Source: Polytrichum commune (taxonomy: Eukaryota > Streptophyta > Polytrichopsida > Polytrichales > Polytrichaceae). Taken from it: DNA of 64,000 nucleotides. A model generated the notes under the pieces. It was not told where the DNA came from and did no database searches. It saw only the letters and a list, made by a program, of their open reading frames with translations. The DNA is taken from positions 7,901,001-7,965,000 of the forward strand of contig OX485807.1 of the NCBI GenBank assembly GCA_950295325.1, written 5' to 3'. A program made the translations under genes and the position numbers. This document shows, one piece after another, positions 20,873-34,300 of the stretch (position 1 is its first letter; every line of letters begins with the position of its first letter).

Positions 20873-23800
20873 CTATGCTTTACAGAGTTCCTCAATATCA
20901 GTTACTTTTGGGGTCTGCTTGACCGATTGTGAAACCACAAGCTGTCCACAAGCTCCTGCAATATCTTGCCCCATCTCTTGCCGAATCGTTGTTCTGATAC
21001 CATACTGTCCTCTCAATATCTTCTGAAAGGTTGTTAGATCCTCCTGTGAAGTAGCCTTGAAATCAGATGTAGTTGCTGGGTTATAGGGAATTAAATTAAC
21101 AACCTGCAAAGAGGACACAAGCTGAAAATTCAGTACACCATACTGCCAGAAAATACTTCTAGTATAAATCTATTGACGTCAACAATTTCTCAAGCTTTTC
21201 ATATGCAAGAGCTAAGAAAATCAGACATTCTGGACATACACCATTGCCTAGGTATTTCTGTATTACCATGTAGTTCAAGAATTGCGTTTTGGAACGATAA
21301 AGGGAAGGAAAGATGACCTACCACTTTGCAATCCTTCAATAATAATCCAAGCTGGTGTGCGACCTCTTCTGAATCGTTGATACCAGCAAGCATTACATAC
21401 TCTATAAGCACGCTCCGCTCACTGATCACAATGACATATTGACAATTTAGTAATTGTGCTACATAAATGCGTTTTACTTTTATAACACAAGCAATGCCTA
21501 TGATAGGACTAATGAGGTGGGAGAAAGACTGTCCAGATGGCTTTAAGAAGACAACAAGTGCTTGAAATTAAAAAACCTCACTTGCCATACCTGGTGGTCT
21601 GATAAGAATGTAAAGCATCCATAAGTTTGTGAAGCGGATATGCTTTTGCTGTAGGAACAATCTGACACCGGAGCTCTTGTGTTGGAGCATGCAGGGAGAG
21701 TGCTAAATTCACTCCAGGCAGATCATTTGCAATCGACAGCATGCGTGGGACTACTCCAACCTAAACACACACCACCAAGAACATGTTAAGTTCATGTATT
21801 GTTGGCCAATCAGATTGTTGTGCCTGTGGTGCAATCAGATCAAACAAAAACTTCACATAGGCTTCTAGATCTGAAACACCAATGCTCTCTGGCCTAAAAA
21901 CGTCCCCTTTAAGGTATCAATTATTATAGAATTTAGACTCATGCTAAAAAGGACTTAACCATTGCCATTGTAAACAGTGACTTACACCAATGAAGCTAGT
22001 GACTTCAACCTCTATCAATTCAATTCAGTTTTTAAGCATCTATGCAACACAACATTCTCATGCACGAGGTGCACATCATACACTGAGCACATAGAATATG
22101 ACTAACTTCCCATCGACCTCAACATTACAGATGCAAAACATAAAAGTTTAGGAGAATGGCAACATGCAACAGGTTGCGTACAGTAGAAATAGTTATGTGA
22201 GTTGGTGACAGACCGAAGCAGCGCCCAGTCATGATCCGAGCCCCTTCCACCACTGCTTTGTAGTTGTTCAAAGGCTCCCCCATACCCTTCATCAATCCAA
22301 CAAGTCTACATTAGCCTGTAATCCAGTCCTTCATTTTAAACAGAACATCCTCCAGTACACAGTTATCTTTCGCATGCAATACAAGCTTGATTGCAGGTTC
22401 AGTGCAACTCAATAACTACCTATGACAGTCACTTATGCATGAAAACAAAGAGTAGGACAAGATTAAAGCCATACCATGAAGACAATGTTCCGGATCGGGG
22501 TCACTTGATAAGCATGAACTAGTTGTTCTACGATCTCTCCAGATGACAAATTGCCCTTCAGTCCCATGGTGCCAGTAGCACAAAATGTGCAGCCCATTTG
22601 GCACCCCACCTTTTGCAACAAACAAACAGATAATTTGTCATCCCTTCGTGCTGCATTTAATGGGCAACTGACCTTCATTCAAGAGAATCCCAAACAAGAT
22701 GGACCAACTGCCTTCAAATGTATGTTTAATAGATTGGCAGTGATCAGCCAATATGACCCTGATCATTCAGTAAGCAGAGAATGGCAGACTGACAACATCC
22801 AGCTGGCAACTGGAGATTTGAAGCTCGAAATGAGACATGAAAAATAAAAACCAAAAACCAACAAAAAAATCAGAGAAAAACCTGTGATGAAACACAAAGG
22901 GTGGCTCGAGGGCCACCTTGGCGAGGTCCACCAGCATACTTTCCAGCTCCAGCATCATGTCGCATAATGACAGCCTCAACCAACTGCCCACTCTACACAA
23001 AGGAACATGTGTCATGATTAGATTGGTTTCCTTGTACAAAACAATCTGCATGGAAGAAGCCACCTTCCACAATATCCCCACTAACTTCATCATCAGTTCT
23101 CAACAGCGAATCTTAAGTTTCTGATATATTTTCAAAGGTAACGGGAGACTCAAGCAAATTGTTGTATAGCATGTGTACCTAAGACCTCAAATTTGGCACA
23201 AGACACAGGAGAGGTAAGACAAAACCCTGAAGTAGGAAAAAAGAATTCCAAAGAGAACACCCTATTTTTTATACGAGGATTCTGACATAATGTGCGACAC
23301 AAGATTGGTCGTTGGCGAAAAATTGAGCAATGTTGTAAGGTCATATAAGTATGCAACCGTTCTAGAGAAACTCAACAGCACAGCGGCCAACAAGAAGCTG
23401 ACCTGTAGCCGGATCAAGAGCTTTGTTGTTGAACCATCCGCAGACGTCTGCTGATTTTGAACCTGACTTGTGAGGGTACTGAATTTCTCCTTCAACATGT
23501 TGACTGCGGCATGGGGGAGTCCGGGCACATCGTGCGCCTGTGTGTCGAGGTGTGCCAGTACATGTCTGCCACAACGTTCTTAGACATGTGAGAAAACAGG
23601 AATTATGAGTAAAATGTATTTACGAACTCAAATGCTAATGCACCTTAATTCTATAATATATCAAGAACACCGTCTGATCACGAGGGCAGTTTGATATAAT
23701 GGTGTTGGATCCTAAGTTTTTATAGAATGAGAAGTTTGTGCAGATGTCCTTAGAAGTCACTTGAGGAGCCACCAAGAACTGATCAGTTGGAATTTAGATA

Positions 23801-24225
23801 ACATCTGGATAGCTGGCCAGAATTCGAAGGCCCTTGACAACCGATGATTTTCAAACTGCTAAAAACATTCGACACAGGAGTCTTCTCTCGAGATGTCAAC
23901 AACATCTTCCAAGAAAATGACCTACTGAAGAGCCAACTAATTTTTAGGTCAGGATGCCGGCTTCTTGAACTTCTTTCCTCACTGCCAAAAGCTCATTCCC
24001 GGTCGTTTCTAAGCAGGTCCAAAGATTTCAAACCCGCCTGCACGAGTGAAGAAGGAGAAGGCATGGGGTTTAGTTTATGTGCGAAGGGACGGAAACTTAC
24101 GTCCATATGGTGTACACATGCAAAGCCTTAACCCCAATCCGCTCCAATTCAGTTTTCAGGACCTCCACATCAAACACCGAGTTCTTACGGGGCGCCTTCC
24201 GAGCAACGCCGTCACCCGCCTCCAT
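20873..24225 (-). CDS. RlmN-type radical SAM methyltransferase (8 exons, 379 aa)
   Basis: Exons (minus) are 24225-24101, 23565-23403, 22992-22882, 22609-22475, 22286-22182, 21760-21591, 21421-21322 and 21103-20873. They total 1140 nt in one frame with GT-AG borders. The radical SAM iron-sulfur motif is C136-QMG-C140-TF-C143 in exon 4. GMGEPLNNY opens exon 5. The two cysteines used by RlmN chemistry are present: Cys129 in ATLCVSSQ and Cys355 in DIAGACGQL. RlmN makes 2-methyladenosine in 23S rRNA and some tRNAs by a ping-pong mechanism using two SAM. Plant homologues exist, but their substrates and location are less certain. No obvious transit peptide is seen (the N-terminus is MEAGDGVARKAPRKNS), so organelle targeting is not supported here. 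The ATG gives a protein aligning to the full family length. No breaks are seen, so I expect it to be functional. Confidence 0.92.
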
Positions 24226-24529
24226 TTTTCCACAAGATAACCTGACCTACTACTGCAACCCTGGAGATTTCTTCTCTGCTCTCCGAGTCGCGCTTTGGAC
24301 AGAACCTGTCCTGTACCCAAACCCTAAACTCGGAAGAATCTTGTTGTGCCCCAGTTGCAGCAACGAAAGCGTAAGTACCAAATTCTTGCTGTCTTGGCAG
24401 TTTTCATAATTCCGGAATGAAATCTGCTCAACTTTTCGCTCAAAAGGATCTTTAATTTAGAACCTAGTCCCGAAATTCTTCAGGGGTTTCTGGCATCGTC
24501 ACACAATCGGCCGGGGCTAAGATGCTATC
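24226..24529. promoter_or_regulatory. likely promoter / 5' leader of the RlmN-like gene
   Basis: This is the sequence immediately upstream of the minus-strand start codon. It is moderately GC-rich and no clear TATA box is seen. The plus-strand open frame across it and exon 1 is a shadow. Confidence 0.3.
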
Positions 24530-24740
24530 TGAAGTGGGCCCCACCAAAGGGTCTACACGAGCCACGCGGCATGACCATGAAATGGTGACGGCCCTTGACT
24601 ATCATCCAAAGGCCGTACCATGCGTGTTGGGAAAGCTATCTTGTGTATTGACGGGCCCTCAAGCATAGTGTGAAGTGAGAATGGACCACGTTGAGGGACC
24701 ATTGCATATTTTACTGGTGGGAAAAGAGGGCCAACCCTAT
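24530..24740. mobile_element. partial GGGCCACTTC-family TIR element
   Basis: Starting at TCTGAAGTGGGCCCC, this matches the reverse complement of 41300-41473 over about 200 bp (shared CATCCAAAGGCC, GGGAAAG, CTCAAGCATGGTGTGAAGTGAG-like blocks). Only one end is recognisable. Confidence 0.6.
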
Positions 24741-25375
24741 TTCACTATACTAATGGGGCCTTCTCACCTAACATTAGCTAGAAGTAGTTTTAGTCTAAAA
24801 CCGGTATTAGTTATCTAGGGTTCATAATTATCGGTGGTATTTAGTGTCGAGCCTAGGTGGACATCTGACATGGCCACTTTAAAAACGGTTTAAAACCTTC
24901 CCAGTCACCGAGCCTAGTTACTATTACTAGAAATTTGGCACACTTTCTAGATACTTAAGTATGCAATGGCAGTGGCCCCGGATTGGCTGCAACAGGTTTT
25001 AGCTATACTGGGGTCAACTGCCATATTTGCAAAAACTTAGTTTTTAAGAGCCTTGCTAAAACGAAGTCAAGTAACTTGTAGTCGTCATTACCGAGGTTGT
25101 GAGATCCCACCTGCTCTGATTTCTCAGAAGATGTCGGTTTAGATAAGCTTCAGCGAAGAAGGTCACTTAGTTTGTATATGTATCTGCTGAGGTGGCTTCT
25201 GGCAAACGTAAAACGCATACCAGGTGGAGAACACTGGTAAATCGCTAATCCCGAAATAGTAGGTCACACAAGAAAAGTTCCTTTGACCTTGAGAGCAAAA
25301 GGGACAGCTGAACCTCCGAGGTTTCAGGGCACCCCACCTGGTATTAGCTAGAGCCAGGTGGGAAAGGGGCATAAA
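24741..25375. other. intergenic, nothing recognised
   Basis: No gene is supported. An isolated GGTATTTAGTGTCGAG near 24836 recalls the MITE ends but has no partner. Confidence 0.3.
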
Positions 25376-27730
25376 TAGGATATTTAGTGTTTGATTATAT
25401 TTAGTGTTGTTACCACCCTACCTTGCTCAACACTAATTTTCAATTCCTTGATAAATGTGCCGTTACCTTCCTTACTACCACCTCCTTTAATATATCATTT
25501 TTTCCATATCCTTTCTAACAGTAAATTCAAGCATGTAACTCCCACATATTACCATAGTTGATATTTAGTGTTTGAGTTTACATTAAATGTTACTTATTTT
25601 CATAGGGTTATTGATATTTAGTCTATGCGTTCTTATTTAGTGTAGTTATGTATCTTTATTCTCTCTTTTTCACTCTCTTTTTGAGTTTTACATTGGTGAA
25701 GAAGGGAGGGAAAGCATGATGGATTATCTTGAGAAAAGAGGGGGGATTCTTGTTGCATTGGTTTTATATTGGTGTTTGCACATGATTGTGCAACATGTGT
25801 TTGATATGCAAGTGTTGGCAGTCAATGGAGAATGAGAAAATGGCATGATTTTAAGCATTTACTTTGAGAATATGAAGGTAAGTGATCATAGTGTGTGGGC
25901 ATTTGAGAGAAATGTAGGGTTCACCGATAGGTTGTTATTGGGTTTATTCATGAAAAAAACGTTCAAGCAAAGAACTCGAGTATGTTATAATACATTAAAG
26001 TTTTTTTTGTGAGAGATTAGGGTTTTTGTGCAAAGGAAGAATACACATATAAGAGAGACAATTTCAATTTAGAAGAGAATTGTAATGTCATTATAAAGGC
26101 TTGGGACTAGAAATACCTTATGTACCATAGGAGAGGTATATGAGGTGGCTAAAAGTATAATTTCATAAATAATGAGAATTTTATAGATCGATAAGAATTC
26201 ATTTGCAACAGATTTTTGTGCAGTTTCCAAGTCTAGCTTGGTTTAGAGTTTCCGTATAAGAATTTGAGGCCCTTCATGGGATTCCTCATATTACAGAAGC
26301 AATTGATGAATATTACATTTCAATTTCTGCACCTATAATTGGAGAAGAAGATTATTATTGTTGAAAGTCACTTCATTCATATTTATTATAAAATTGTGTT
26401 AATAAAAAAATTGTGTTTTGGGATTACGAATTTGGATGGGCACGAAATATGAATGATTGGATATTATTTCAACTAACATAAGTTTAAAGGGATTGCATTA
26501 AAGTTAAATTATTTCTTTATAATCAGATTGGAGATTGTGCATATCCAATGCACTCATGAATTTACAACTCATTCAATGGTTGTGTAGAGGATTTAAAAGG
26601 TTATAAAGCAAATTGGAATTTTATTCAAAGTCCTCCTCGCATGTGTGTAGAACATACTTTCGGGATTATAAAGAAAATATGGAGAATTATTATTAGAATG
26701 GTTGATATACCATTGTGGCATATCATTGATATAGTTGCTACATATATTGTGCTACACAATATGTGTACATTTGGCAAGGACGAATTTGATATGGAATGAA
26801 TAGAAGAAACATAGAAAGAATTGAAATGACTAATATAGATTGGATCGTTAAAAGAGAGTTAAAAAATTAGGGATAAAATAACAAATATAATTGAAATAAT
26901 ATTTTTTTAAATAAATAAAATAATGCAAGAAAAATAGAAGAGGTTGACAAAGAAAAAGAAAAAGAAAATGAAGATTTATTATCAAAGGCTACAAAAACGT
27001 TTGAAGTAATAGTCAAATCATTATAGCAAATGAAGCTTCAGAAATATTAAAACCTAGAATTTCATAATATGAATACTAAATCTTATAAGAGTGAATGGTT
27101 ATAATTTTTGTACAAAGATTGTCATATAAACATCCATATTTTCTGGTGACTTTGTTATAACCTCAAAAGATGCAACCAAACTTGAAGAAGTGCTTACCAT
27201 GTGATTAAAAAAAATTCATCTTGTATTAATTTTTATTAATTTTTTGCCTTTTGTAGTGCTTGGAGGTGAATTTTTTCGTGAATCTTAGATATTATGATGT
27301 TCATCATCTTTTTAAGCACTTGTTAATATTTAATTAACAACACTTACACAAAGTTCATTCCACATATTCATCTACTCATAATATTGACATATTCGAATTG
27401 AAATATTATTGAAAATGTCTTTCATTTTTATATTCCATTATAAAACATTGTAATTTTTATTTTTATTTTTTGCAGACCAACAAAGATCTTCCAAAATTGT
27501 GCAAACTTGAAACCATATGAGCATGAAGTTCAATTCAAACATTCATTCATATTCACATACAACCGTTATAATTTAGAATATAATATTATTGGATTTAGTA
27601 CAATATGTCTTAAGTTCTATGAACTTAATGGAAGTAACTTCATGGTCTAAAGCACCTCTAAGATATTGGGCCATAACCAAAAAAAATTCGATTTACATCG
27701 CACATGTAAACCACTAAACCCTTAATTTAG
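25376..27730 (+). mobile_element. decayed PIF/Harbinger-like element
   Basis: The left end (about 25376-25650, GGATATTTAGTGTTTGA, then ACCACCCTACC, CATAGGGTTATTGA) is shared with the MITE at 53576. The middle holds a DDE transposase pseudogene. AT content is high and the right end is unclear. Sharing of ends links the transposase to the MITEs of this window, so relatives of this element probably moved them. Confidence 0.6.
26130..26800 (+). pseudogene. Harbinger-type (DDE_Tnp_4) transposase remnant
   Basis: In shifting frames I read GIPHITEAIDEYYISISAP followed by DYYC and KSLHS (the family's IDG..H.PI.AP and RK..HS region with the first catalytic Asp). Then comes IGDCAYPM (second Asp region). 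Finally VEHTFGIIKKIWRI and ATYIVLHNMC match the E..FG..K..W and LHN.C end block with the catalytic Glu. Several stops and at least two frame changes make it non-functional. The usual partner, a Myb-like protein, is not seen. Confidence 0.7.
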
Positions 27731-27737
27731 GAGGACT

Positions 27738-27880
27738 ATGATATTTAGTGTCATATGGGATTTGATGTCACTATGGTAATTTTTCGAATGACACTTCTTA
27801 AAAATAAGTTTACAAATATTGTTATGGATGATTGAAATTTGGATGAAAACTCACTTGGTAAAGGACAGTAATTGCAACAT

Positions 27881-27926
<46 letters not shown>

Positions 27927-27965
27927 ATTTCCTAGTTGATTTGATGCCAATATAAGCTATAAAGA
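27738..27965 (+). mobile_element. truncated family-A MITE ending in an (AC)n run
   Basis: It begins GATATTTAGTGTCATATGG and follows the family-A sequence (GGTAATTTTTCGAATGACACTTCTT, in two short blocks) with an internal deletion. It then runs into a dinucleotide (AC)n microsatellite at 27884-27924. Confidence 0.65.
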
Positions 27966-28948
27966 CCCCAAAGTAGTGTACTTGAGGTCATTTGAGATCA
28001 ATCAACAACAACAACATATTAAGGGGATAAATTTGTATGTTGGATGAATGAGAGGTAACAAGTAGTGTGTTGGCATAGGAATTATTGGAAAAATCAATGT
28101 TGTCTTTGGCCAGTGAAGGGTCCGAGAAGTTTGTTAGGCATAAGCAAGTGAGGTGGCCAAGTGGTTGCATGTGATTGGAGCTACAAAAGGAAGGTTCAAA
28201 TGGTATTGTATATAAGAACCATGTGCGACTTTTAAAGTCTTTATGTTTGTGGGCCCTCTTAGGTAGTAACCACACGAGGGGCAAGGAATTTCCGGGCACA
28301 TGCTAGGAAGCTGGGCTAGGTTCCTATAGCCACGTCGGCTACCGGTCCCAGCAGGCACTAGACGAGGGGTAGGGGCGACGAGGTTGGACATGAGCAAGGA
28401 CAGGGGCGAGGGGCGAGGAGCGAGGAGGGAGCTCACGATGGAGACGAGGGAGGGAGACGTCCGGGTTGGCGCTGTGCCTTGTAAACACGGATTGCTAGCC
28501 TCTTCCCCCCGGCACTTCTGAGAAGAAGTCCACCTCGCCACATCATCTTCCCGCCGTGGAAATTGCCGCTTGTGTGGTAAGTGGGGGGCCTCCTCACCCA
28601 ATCAGGGCCCCTGGTTCAGCCTGCCTGCCCCCCGTGTGGTATGGGCCTTAGTTGTGTTGCAAACAATGGCTTACGTCAAGGAAAGCTATATTTGGAAACA
28701 ATGGGTTGGGCACCTCAATGGATGTGCCCCTTTACATGCGATTACTTCTCGTTTGAAATAAATTTGCTTATGTATACACAACCATGCCATGTGTTTTTTT
28801 GGTTCTTTTTTTGAAAGTTTTTATGGTAAGCAATTGCTACCTGTATCAATTGAACTCCCAAATAACCCAAGTAGATCATTCTTGCATATGATAATTTCCT
28901 CTCTCCAAATAGTAAGGTCCACAAACAATGAACAGGGAGAATCAACTG
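27966..28948. other. GC-rich patch in AT-rich DNA, no gene supported
   Basis: 28290-28640 is clearly more GC-rich than its surroundings and opens a 155-codon minus-strand frame (28601-28134). It has no recognisable domain, a Pro/Ser/Arg-biased composition and no splice support. Confidence 0.3.
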
Positions 28949-29329
28949 CTACACTAAATAACATATTTAGTGTCATATGGTATTTTATGTCACTTATGGT
29001 AATTTTTTGGATGACACTTTGCATGAATAAGTGAACAAATATTGTCATGGATGATGGATGAGTTCATCCATTGGCCAAAACCCTACTTTCTCTTGTCAGC
29101 AACTTGTGATGAAATATTGTCATGGATGATTGAAATTTTGATAAAAACTCACTTGGTAAGTGACAGTAATTGGAATACTATCAATCTATAACCCCCTCAA
29201 GAAATTACAAGTAATGACAAATATTATTGGGTTGACACTTAGTGTTGATGACACTATACCACAGTTTGTAATTAGTATCAAGCAAGACAATTAAAATTGA
29301 TAACACTACAAATTATAGGTAGTATAGTT
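28949..29329 (+). mobile_element. family-A MITE
   Basis: About 380 bp from CTACACTAAATAACATATTT to GTAGTATAG. Internal blocks shared with the other copies include AAATATTGTCATGGATGATG, TGAGTTCATCCATTGG and AACCCTACTTTCTCTTGTC. Confidence 0.8.
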
Positions 29330-30233
29330 TCTTCCCCGAAAGATGGAAAGAGTTCCACTCTTAGCAAGAAAAGCTTCCTTGATATGAAATATGATTTTTG
29401 ATGATGGGTTGGCATTGGTTTCCCAATGAGATAGGCCGCATGATGCCTTCCACATGACCGCCAGTTTGTGCCAAGTATTAGGCCCTTATTCGGCAAGATG
29501 GTGGGGGAATGATGCTACTTAATTGACTAACCATGGTGTAGGGGGAGTAGATGGGCAAACCGTTGTTGAAAGCTCATTGTTAGCTTCAAAGGGAAAGTTC
29601 TCCAAATTCAACTAATAGGAAATGATAGGAGATTCATAATGAGATTTCTCTGCTTTCCTTGGAAAGAAAATGGATTGCATTGCCATTAGAAATACAAGTG
29701 CAACTATTCGGGGAGGTTTTCAAGTTTCCAAATCAACCAGTCGAATTCATCTGATGGATCCAGAAATTTGAACCAGATGATTTTACCAATTTGCAGAGTC
29801 TCAAATTGAAAGCATGTCTACCAAATAGAAGTGAAGAAAGTAGGCATGAAGAGTATGATCATGCATGATTTTGACAGCTGAGTTGTATAGGTGTTCATTT
29901 ATCACATGTTGGATAAGGTAAATGAACTGTTGAGGGTTTATGACTTCACTCATCTTCATACATTGCCAACTCTTTTGAACAATGGTTCACAAGCTTAAGT
30001 TTGGCAGACTGCTTCTGATGACATGGGGGTGATTGGTAGAAAATGATTCAAAGAGGCTGTGTTCTTTAAAACTGTACCAAAAACTTGGAACTAACGCAGC
30101 ATGCAACTCATTTTACAGCTTCAAGGGCTTACAACACTTGCAATGTGCATAACTCTGGGTGAATTTAAGTGCATTAAGGAAAACATACTATTGAGGAGTG
30201 TACTGGTTGTCTACACCGATCCTTGCCACTTAC
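29330..30233. other. intergenic, nothing recognised
   Basis: No supported gene or repeat. Confidence 0.3.
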
Positions 30234-30814
30234 AGCTTGAAGATCTGGTGAAGGCTTGAGCAGGTAGGTCCTGAAATCATCTAGGCGCAACACTCCTGGT
30301 TCCTCAAAGCATATGAATCTTCTCGTCGACAAGACTGTTGGATCTTCAAACTTTGCTTGCCGAATAAATGTGGAGATGTTGAGGACCAACAGGTCGAAAA
30401 ATCTAGGATCTATACCAATTTAAAGTGCAGAAAGAGCAATTTCCCTGCAAAAGGTGACCCCTTGGGTACCTAGACTCCAGCCACAAGAGGATTAATTGAT
30501 ATAAAACATTAAACTGGAGGGCCCTGCAACACACAAGTACATCATATACCGGGCCAAAGAAAATTTCCACAAGTGATTGCAGGTTACCCCGCCCACGATT
30601 TACACTTTTGATGAAATCTGTCCTGCATACAAAATAGGACTTCGCAATGAAAAAACCATTTCAATTGAATGGTTGACTTGTCACCGCCCCTGACTATGCA
30701 AAAAGTAATGAGATTGCTAACACTCACCAGATCCATATGCTGATTGCAATAAGAGCGGGCCACAATATTGACAAGCAGATGGGAGTTACAGCCATTCAAA
30801 TCTGTCAGTGCTAC
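30234..30814 (-). pseudogene. two exon-like fragments of an unrecognised gene
   Basis: Block 1 (30814-30728, 29 codons) is bounded by AG and a GTGAGT donor and encodes VALTDLNGCNSHLLVNIVAR and more. Block 2 (about 30409-30234) ends at a GTAAGT donor and encodes segments such as FFDLLVLNISTFIRQAKFED, ICFEEPGVLRLDDFRTYLL and KPSPDL. Composition and splice sites look like real coding sequence, but no start, stop or further exons are found between here and the SART1 gene end. They may be a captured gene fragment or the relic of a neighbour. I do not recognise the family. Confidence 0.35.
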
Positions 30815-31345
30815 CTTCATTCAAAACTAAGTTATATGATCAAGATCCTGTTCCTGCTTGCTGAAACGTTGAGCTGTTGAATATGCTGCCAACAATAATG
30901 TAAACACATGCCACTTCATTCAGTAACACAACTACCTAAGGGAACATATTCAAAACAGCCTGCTGATTCATACACAAATAAAAATTTGATCACATCATAG
31001 GCACGCCATCAAGCAGTTCCAAACTCAGGCAAATAGCTCCCATGCAGCTTGATGAAGTTTAAATACTGGAATGACCTGAAAATGGTGCCCAAATACTAAT
31101 AATGGCAACCGCCAAGATTGCCATCATATATTGATTATAACACCACAGCAAATTGATAGCACATCTCCTGGTAAGGTTTCAAGGTAAGGTTCCAAGCAAA
31201 TTTTACAGACTTATCAAATTGGATTCTTCAGAATGTCGTCCATGTATCCATGTGCAAAAATTTGAATTGCTGATGAGCACATCCTCTTTTTGTTGTGGAC
31301 TAAAAACGATGTATACTGCCCGTTTCTCACCATACATCTTCATGA

Positions 31346-34300
31346 TTAATGCTCTCCTTTTGGCTTCTTGTTTGGTGGGGGACCCATGCTTCCAGCATCA
31401 GATTTGCGCTTGATGCCCAAAAAGTGAGCAACCTGAAAACAACAAAGCAGCAAAAAAGATTAACCACATATAAGGGCCAGGTCACAATGTTTCAAGCATG
31501 CCTTACTTTACTTCACATGTAGCTTCTCCAGCTCGTCAAATTTCCCACAATTTGGACTGCAAGAGCAACCACCTCCTAAACTAAGTTACAGTTAGTAGTA
31601 TGGTTGACAGTTCATAGCTAGAGTAAAGACATCAAGCACTTGCCTCAATGGAACTGTCTCACTGCCTTAATGGAACACTCACTAGCTCATTGAGGCAAGT
31701 GCACTCCATTAACATCTCTCACTTGCCTCAATGGAACATGTGAGGAGATTCAATATACAATACTCCGAGAAATATAAAGTCAGTATTCTGAAGCATGACC
31801 ATAATGTATTTCCAGCTATCAGCTCAGATATATACTCACCTTCTTATCACCTAACATCGGTGTCAAGCTGCCAATGTTTTTATTGTCCCCTAGCATGGGA
31901 GTGAGACTGCCCACAGGCTCCTTCTCCACAGTAGCAAAACCATTTCTTGGATCACTTGTTTGCCTGAACCAACAAAACAAACCATTATTTACTAAAGTGA
32001 GGTTGCAATCCCCAAGTCAATCTTATAGTATCTCATATTATCTGCAAGCTTCATGTAAGAATTTAAATTTTGTAAGATGAGGTGACAGATGGAAGTGTTG
32101 TTGATTCAGAAGTCAAGGTCTGAAATTATGCTACCTAATTTCATAGGTCTACTTTCAGTATCATGTCCTCTCTAGTAACACCCATTGTATGATGCTACGT
32201 TTGCAAATGTCAGTTAAGTACCGGTACAAAGAGACCAGTAACAATTGGATCAAATAGGTGGTTTACCCATACTTGGCACAGTGCAAACAAGAGAAATGAA
32301 GAGGTCGTCTAACCCTCAGAATCTTGTTTTGTTACTTTATGGGAAGTTCAATTGTTGGATTCTGCAACATTAATTTTTCAAGCAACCGTCGTATCTTAAA
32401 GCTCACCTACAAGTCAAACAATCATGAGCAATAGCACATTTGAGAGAGAGAATATACCCGGGTTTTATGTGGCCACTGATGACAATATAGGGTGCATGAC
32501 TCCTGGCATGGGCTTCACGAATTCGTTCCATTGACTTGAGAGGAGTATCTCCTGCATTCATCTGCTTGAGTTTCAACTCCTCCTGAAATTGCTTTTGCTT
32601 CTTTTCTTGCTTCATTTTTCCAGGTCCTTTCCCATGGAACTTGTGAGAGAGCTTTCGGAATGCCTCCTTTGGTGTCATCTGTGGAAGAGCACCATACAAG
32701 ATCTCAATAATAATCCACAACTGCCTGACATAGTCAAACACTTCCAAAGCCAAGATATTATAGATATGCCCAAATAGGAACTAAAAAGGAGTCAACAACG
32801 CAAATGATGATAAGTAAAGAAGATTTCTAGATTGTAAATGAATATAGAGCAATCAGAAGAACCTCACAGGACAGAGCAGATATACACCATGAGAGGCAAG
32901 CCTGGTAACAAGTCCTTGGCACCATAGCATCATAGAAGTATATCAATGAGGGAAATTCAGCAGAAAATAATATTGAATGAGCATATTCAAGAAGCATACC
33001 ATTCGACCAAATTCGTCAACACGATCCAGCAGGATATCCCTTTGCCCGACAACATTGTTTGATTCGTCCACAATTCCAACCAGCTTGCTCTTTTTCTTGT
33101 CCATGTTCCGGCCACCCCAATCGACTGTTTCCTTCAACGTTCCTCTTTCTTTCAGTAAGCTCAATGCTCCTGCCAAACCCCTCCCCACTGACACTTCCTT
33201 AGCATCTTCTAGGGTCTCCTCTTCCTCCTCTGCTACATTAGGGGTTTCTTCCATTTCTACATCCTTGACCTCTGTCCATCCACCTTCATCTGCTGTGGCT
33301 TCAGGCTCCTCTTCATCCTTATTATAGTCTTCTAGTTCTCCATCCTCCTTATCCTCCTCATGGAAGACGTCTTTGGGCCCAGACCTCCTAGTGAGAGCTG
33401 CATCAGGATAGAGCAGTAAACCAAATCAGTCATCTCATTGAACCTATCTATCAATAGCCCAGATCTCTTTTAGATCACATCTTACAGAAATAATGTTGTG
33501 TCTATTGGAGCCAAAAATAACTATAACCATTTGTATAGAAAGAAGTTAATATGTTTGCTGTTGCCACTGAAAACTTCAGGTTTTTCTCTAGAATTATTGA
33601 ACACATTCGGGATTGAGTTTCTTGTGCCACTTTAGATATATTTCTAATAAAACAGCACAGGTTCAGCAAGTTCATTAGTTAAGACAGGCAAACAAACTCA
33701 CCTTCATCTAGTTGTAGACTTCGGCAAAACTCGCCAGTATCACTAAAAACGAGCTTTCCATCTTCACCATCCCCACCTGCTTTGGGTCTTTCCTGCCTTG
33801 ATGCTGCCAAAACATGATCTAAAGTCAAACTTTGATATACCTTAAGGGGCATCTATGACATTCCATAACAGTGACTTTTGTACACCGGTACAACAAGAGG
33901 AGTCTACAAACAAGATGAAGCTTGATTGCAAAGTTGAATCAGCAAGGAATAAACCTGTAAACCTAACTACAAGGATCTGGCTTGAATGCCAAAAGCAATT
34001 TCCTACTTTCTGCAGAGTACTCTAGCTGCACATTTTTCTCATAGTTCCCTACATCAGTGAGTGTACCTCTCAAAGAAATTTTGGTAAACTAAGCATCAGA
34101 TTTGTACCTGCTAGACGAGCCACAACTGCTTGTGGGCCAATTGCATTTTCTGCCTGTTTCTTCAGTGCTGCTTGTCTCGCCCTTTCCAATGACTTTGCTA
34201 GAATGTCATCTTCTTCGGTATCTAAAGTAGGAACATCTTCAGTATCATCTACATCCATGGTCTTTGACTCACTTTCTTCCCTGAGTATTCTAGAAGCATC

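Noticed and set aside
28134-28601. 155-codon minus-strand open frame
   Set aside because: GC-rich, Pro/Ser/Arg-biased, no recognised motif and no flanking gene structure.
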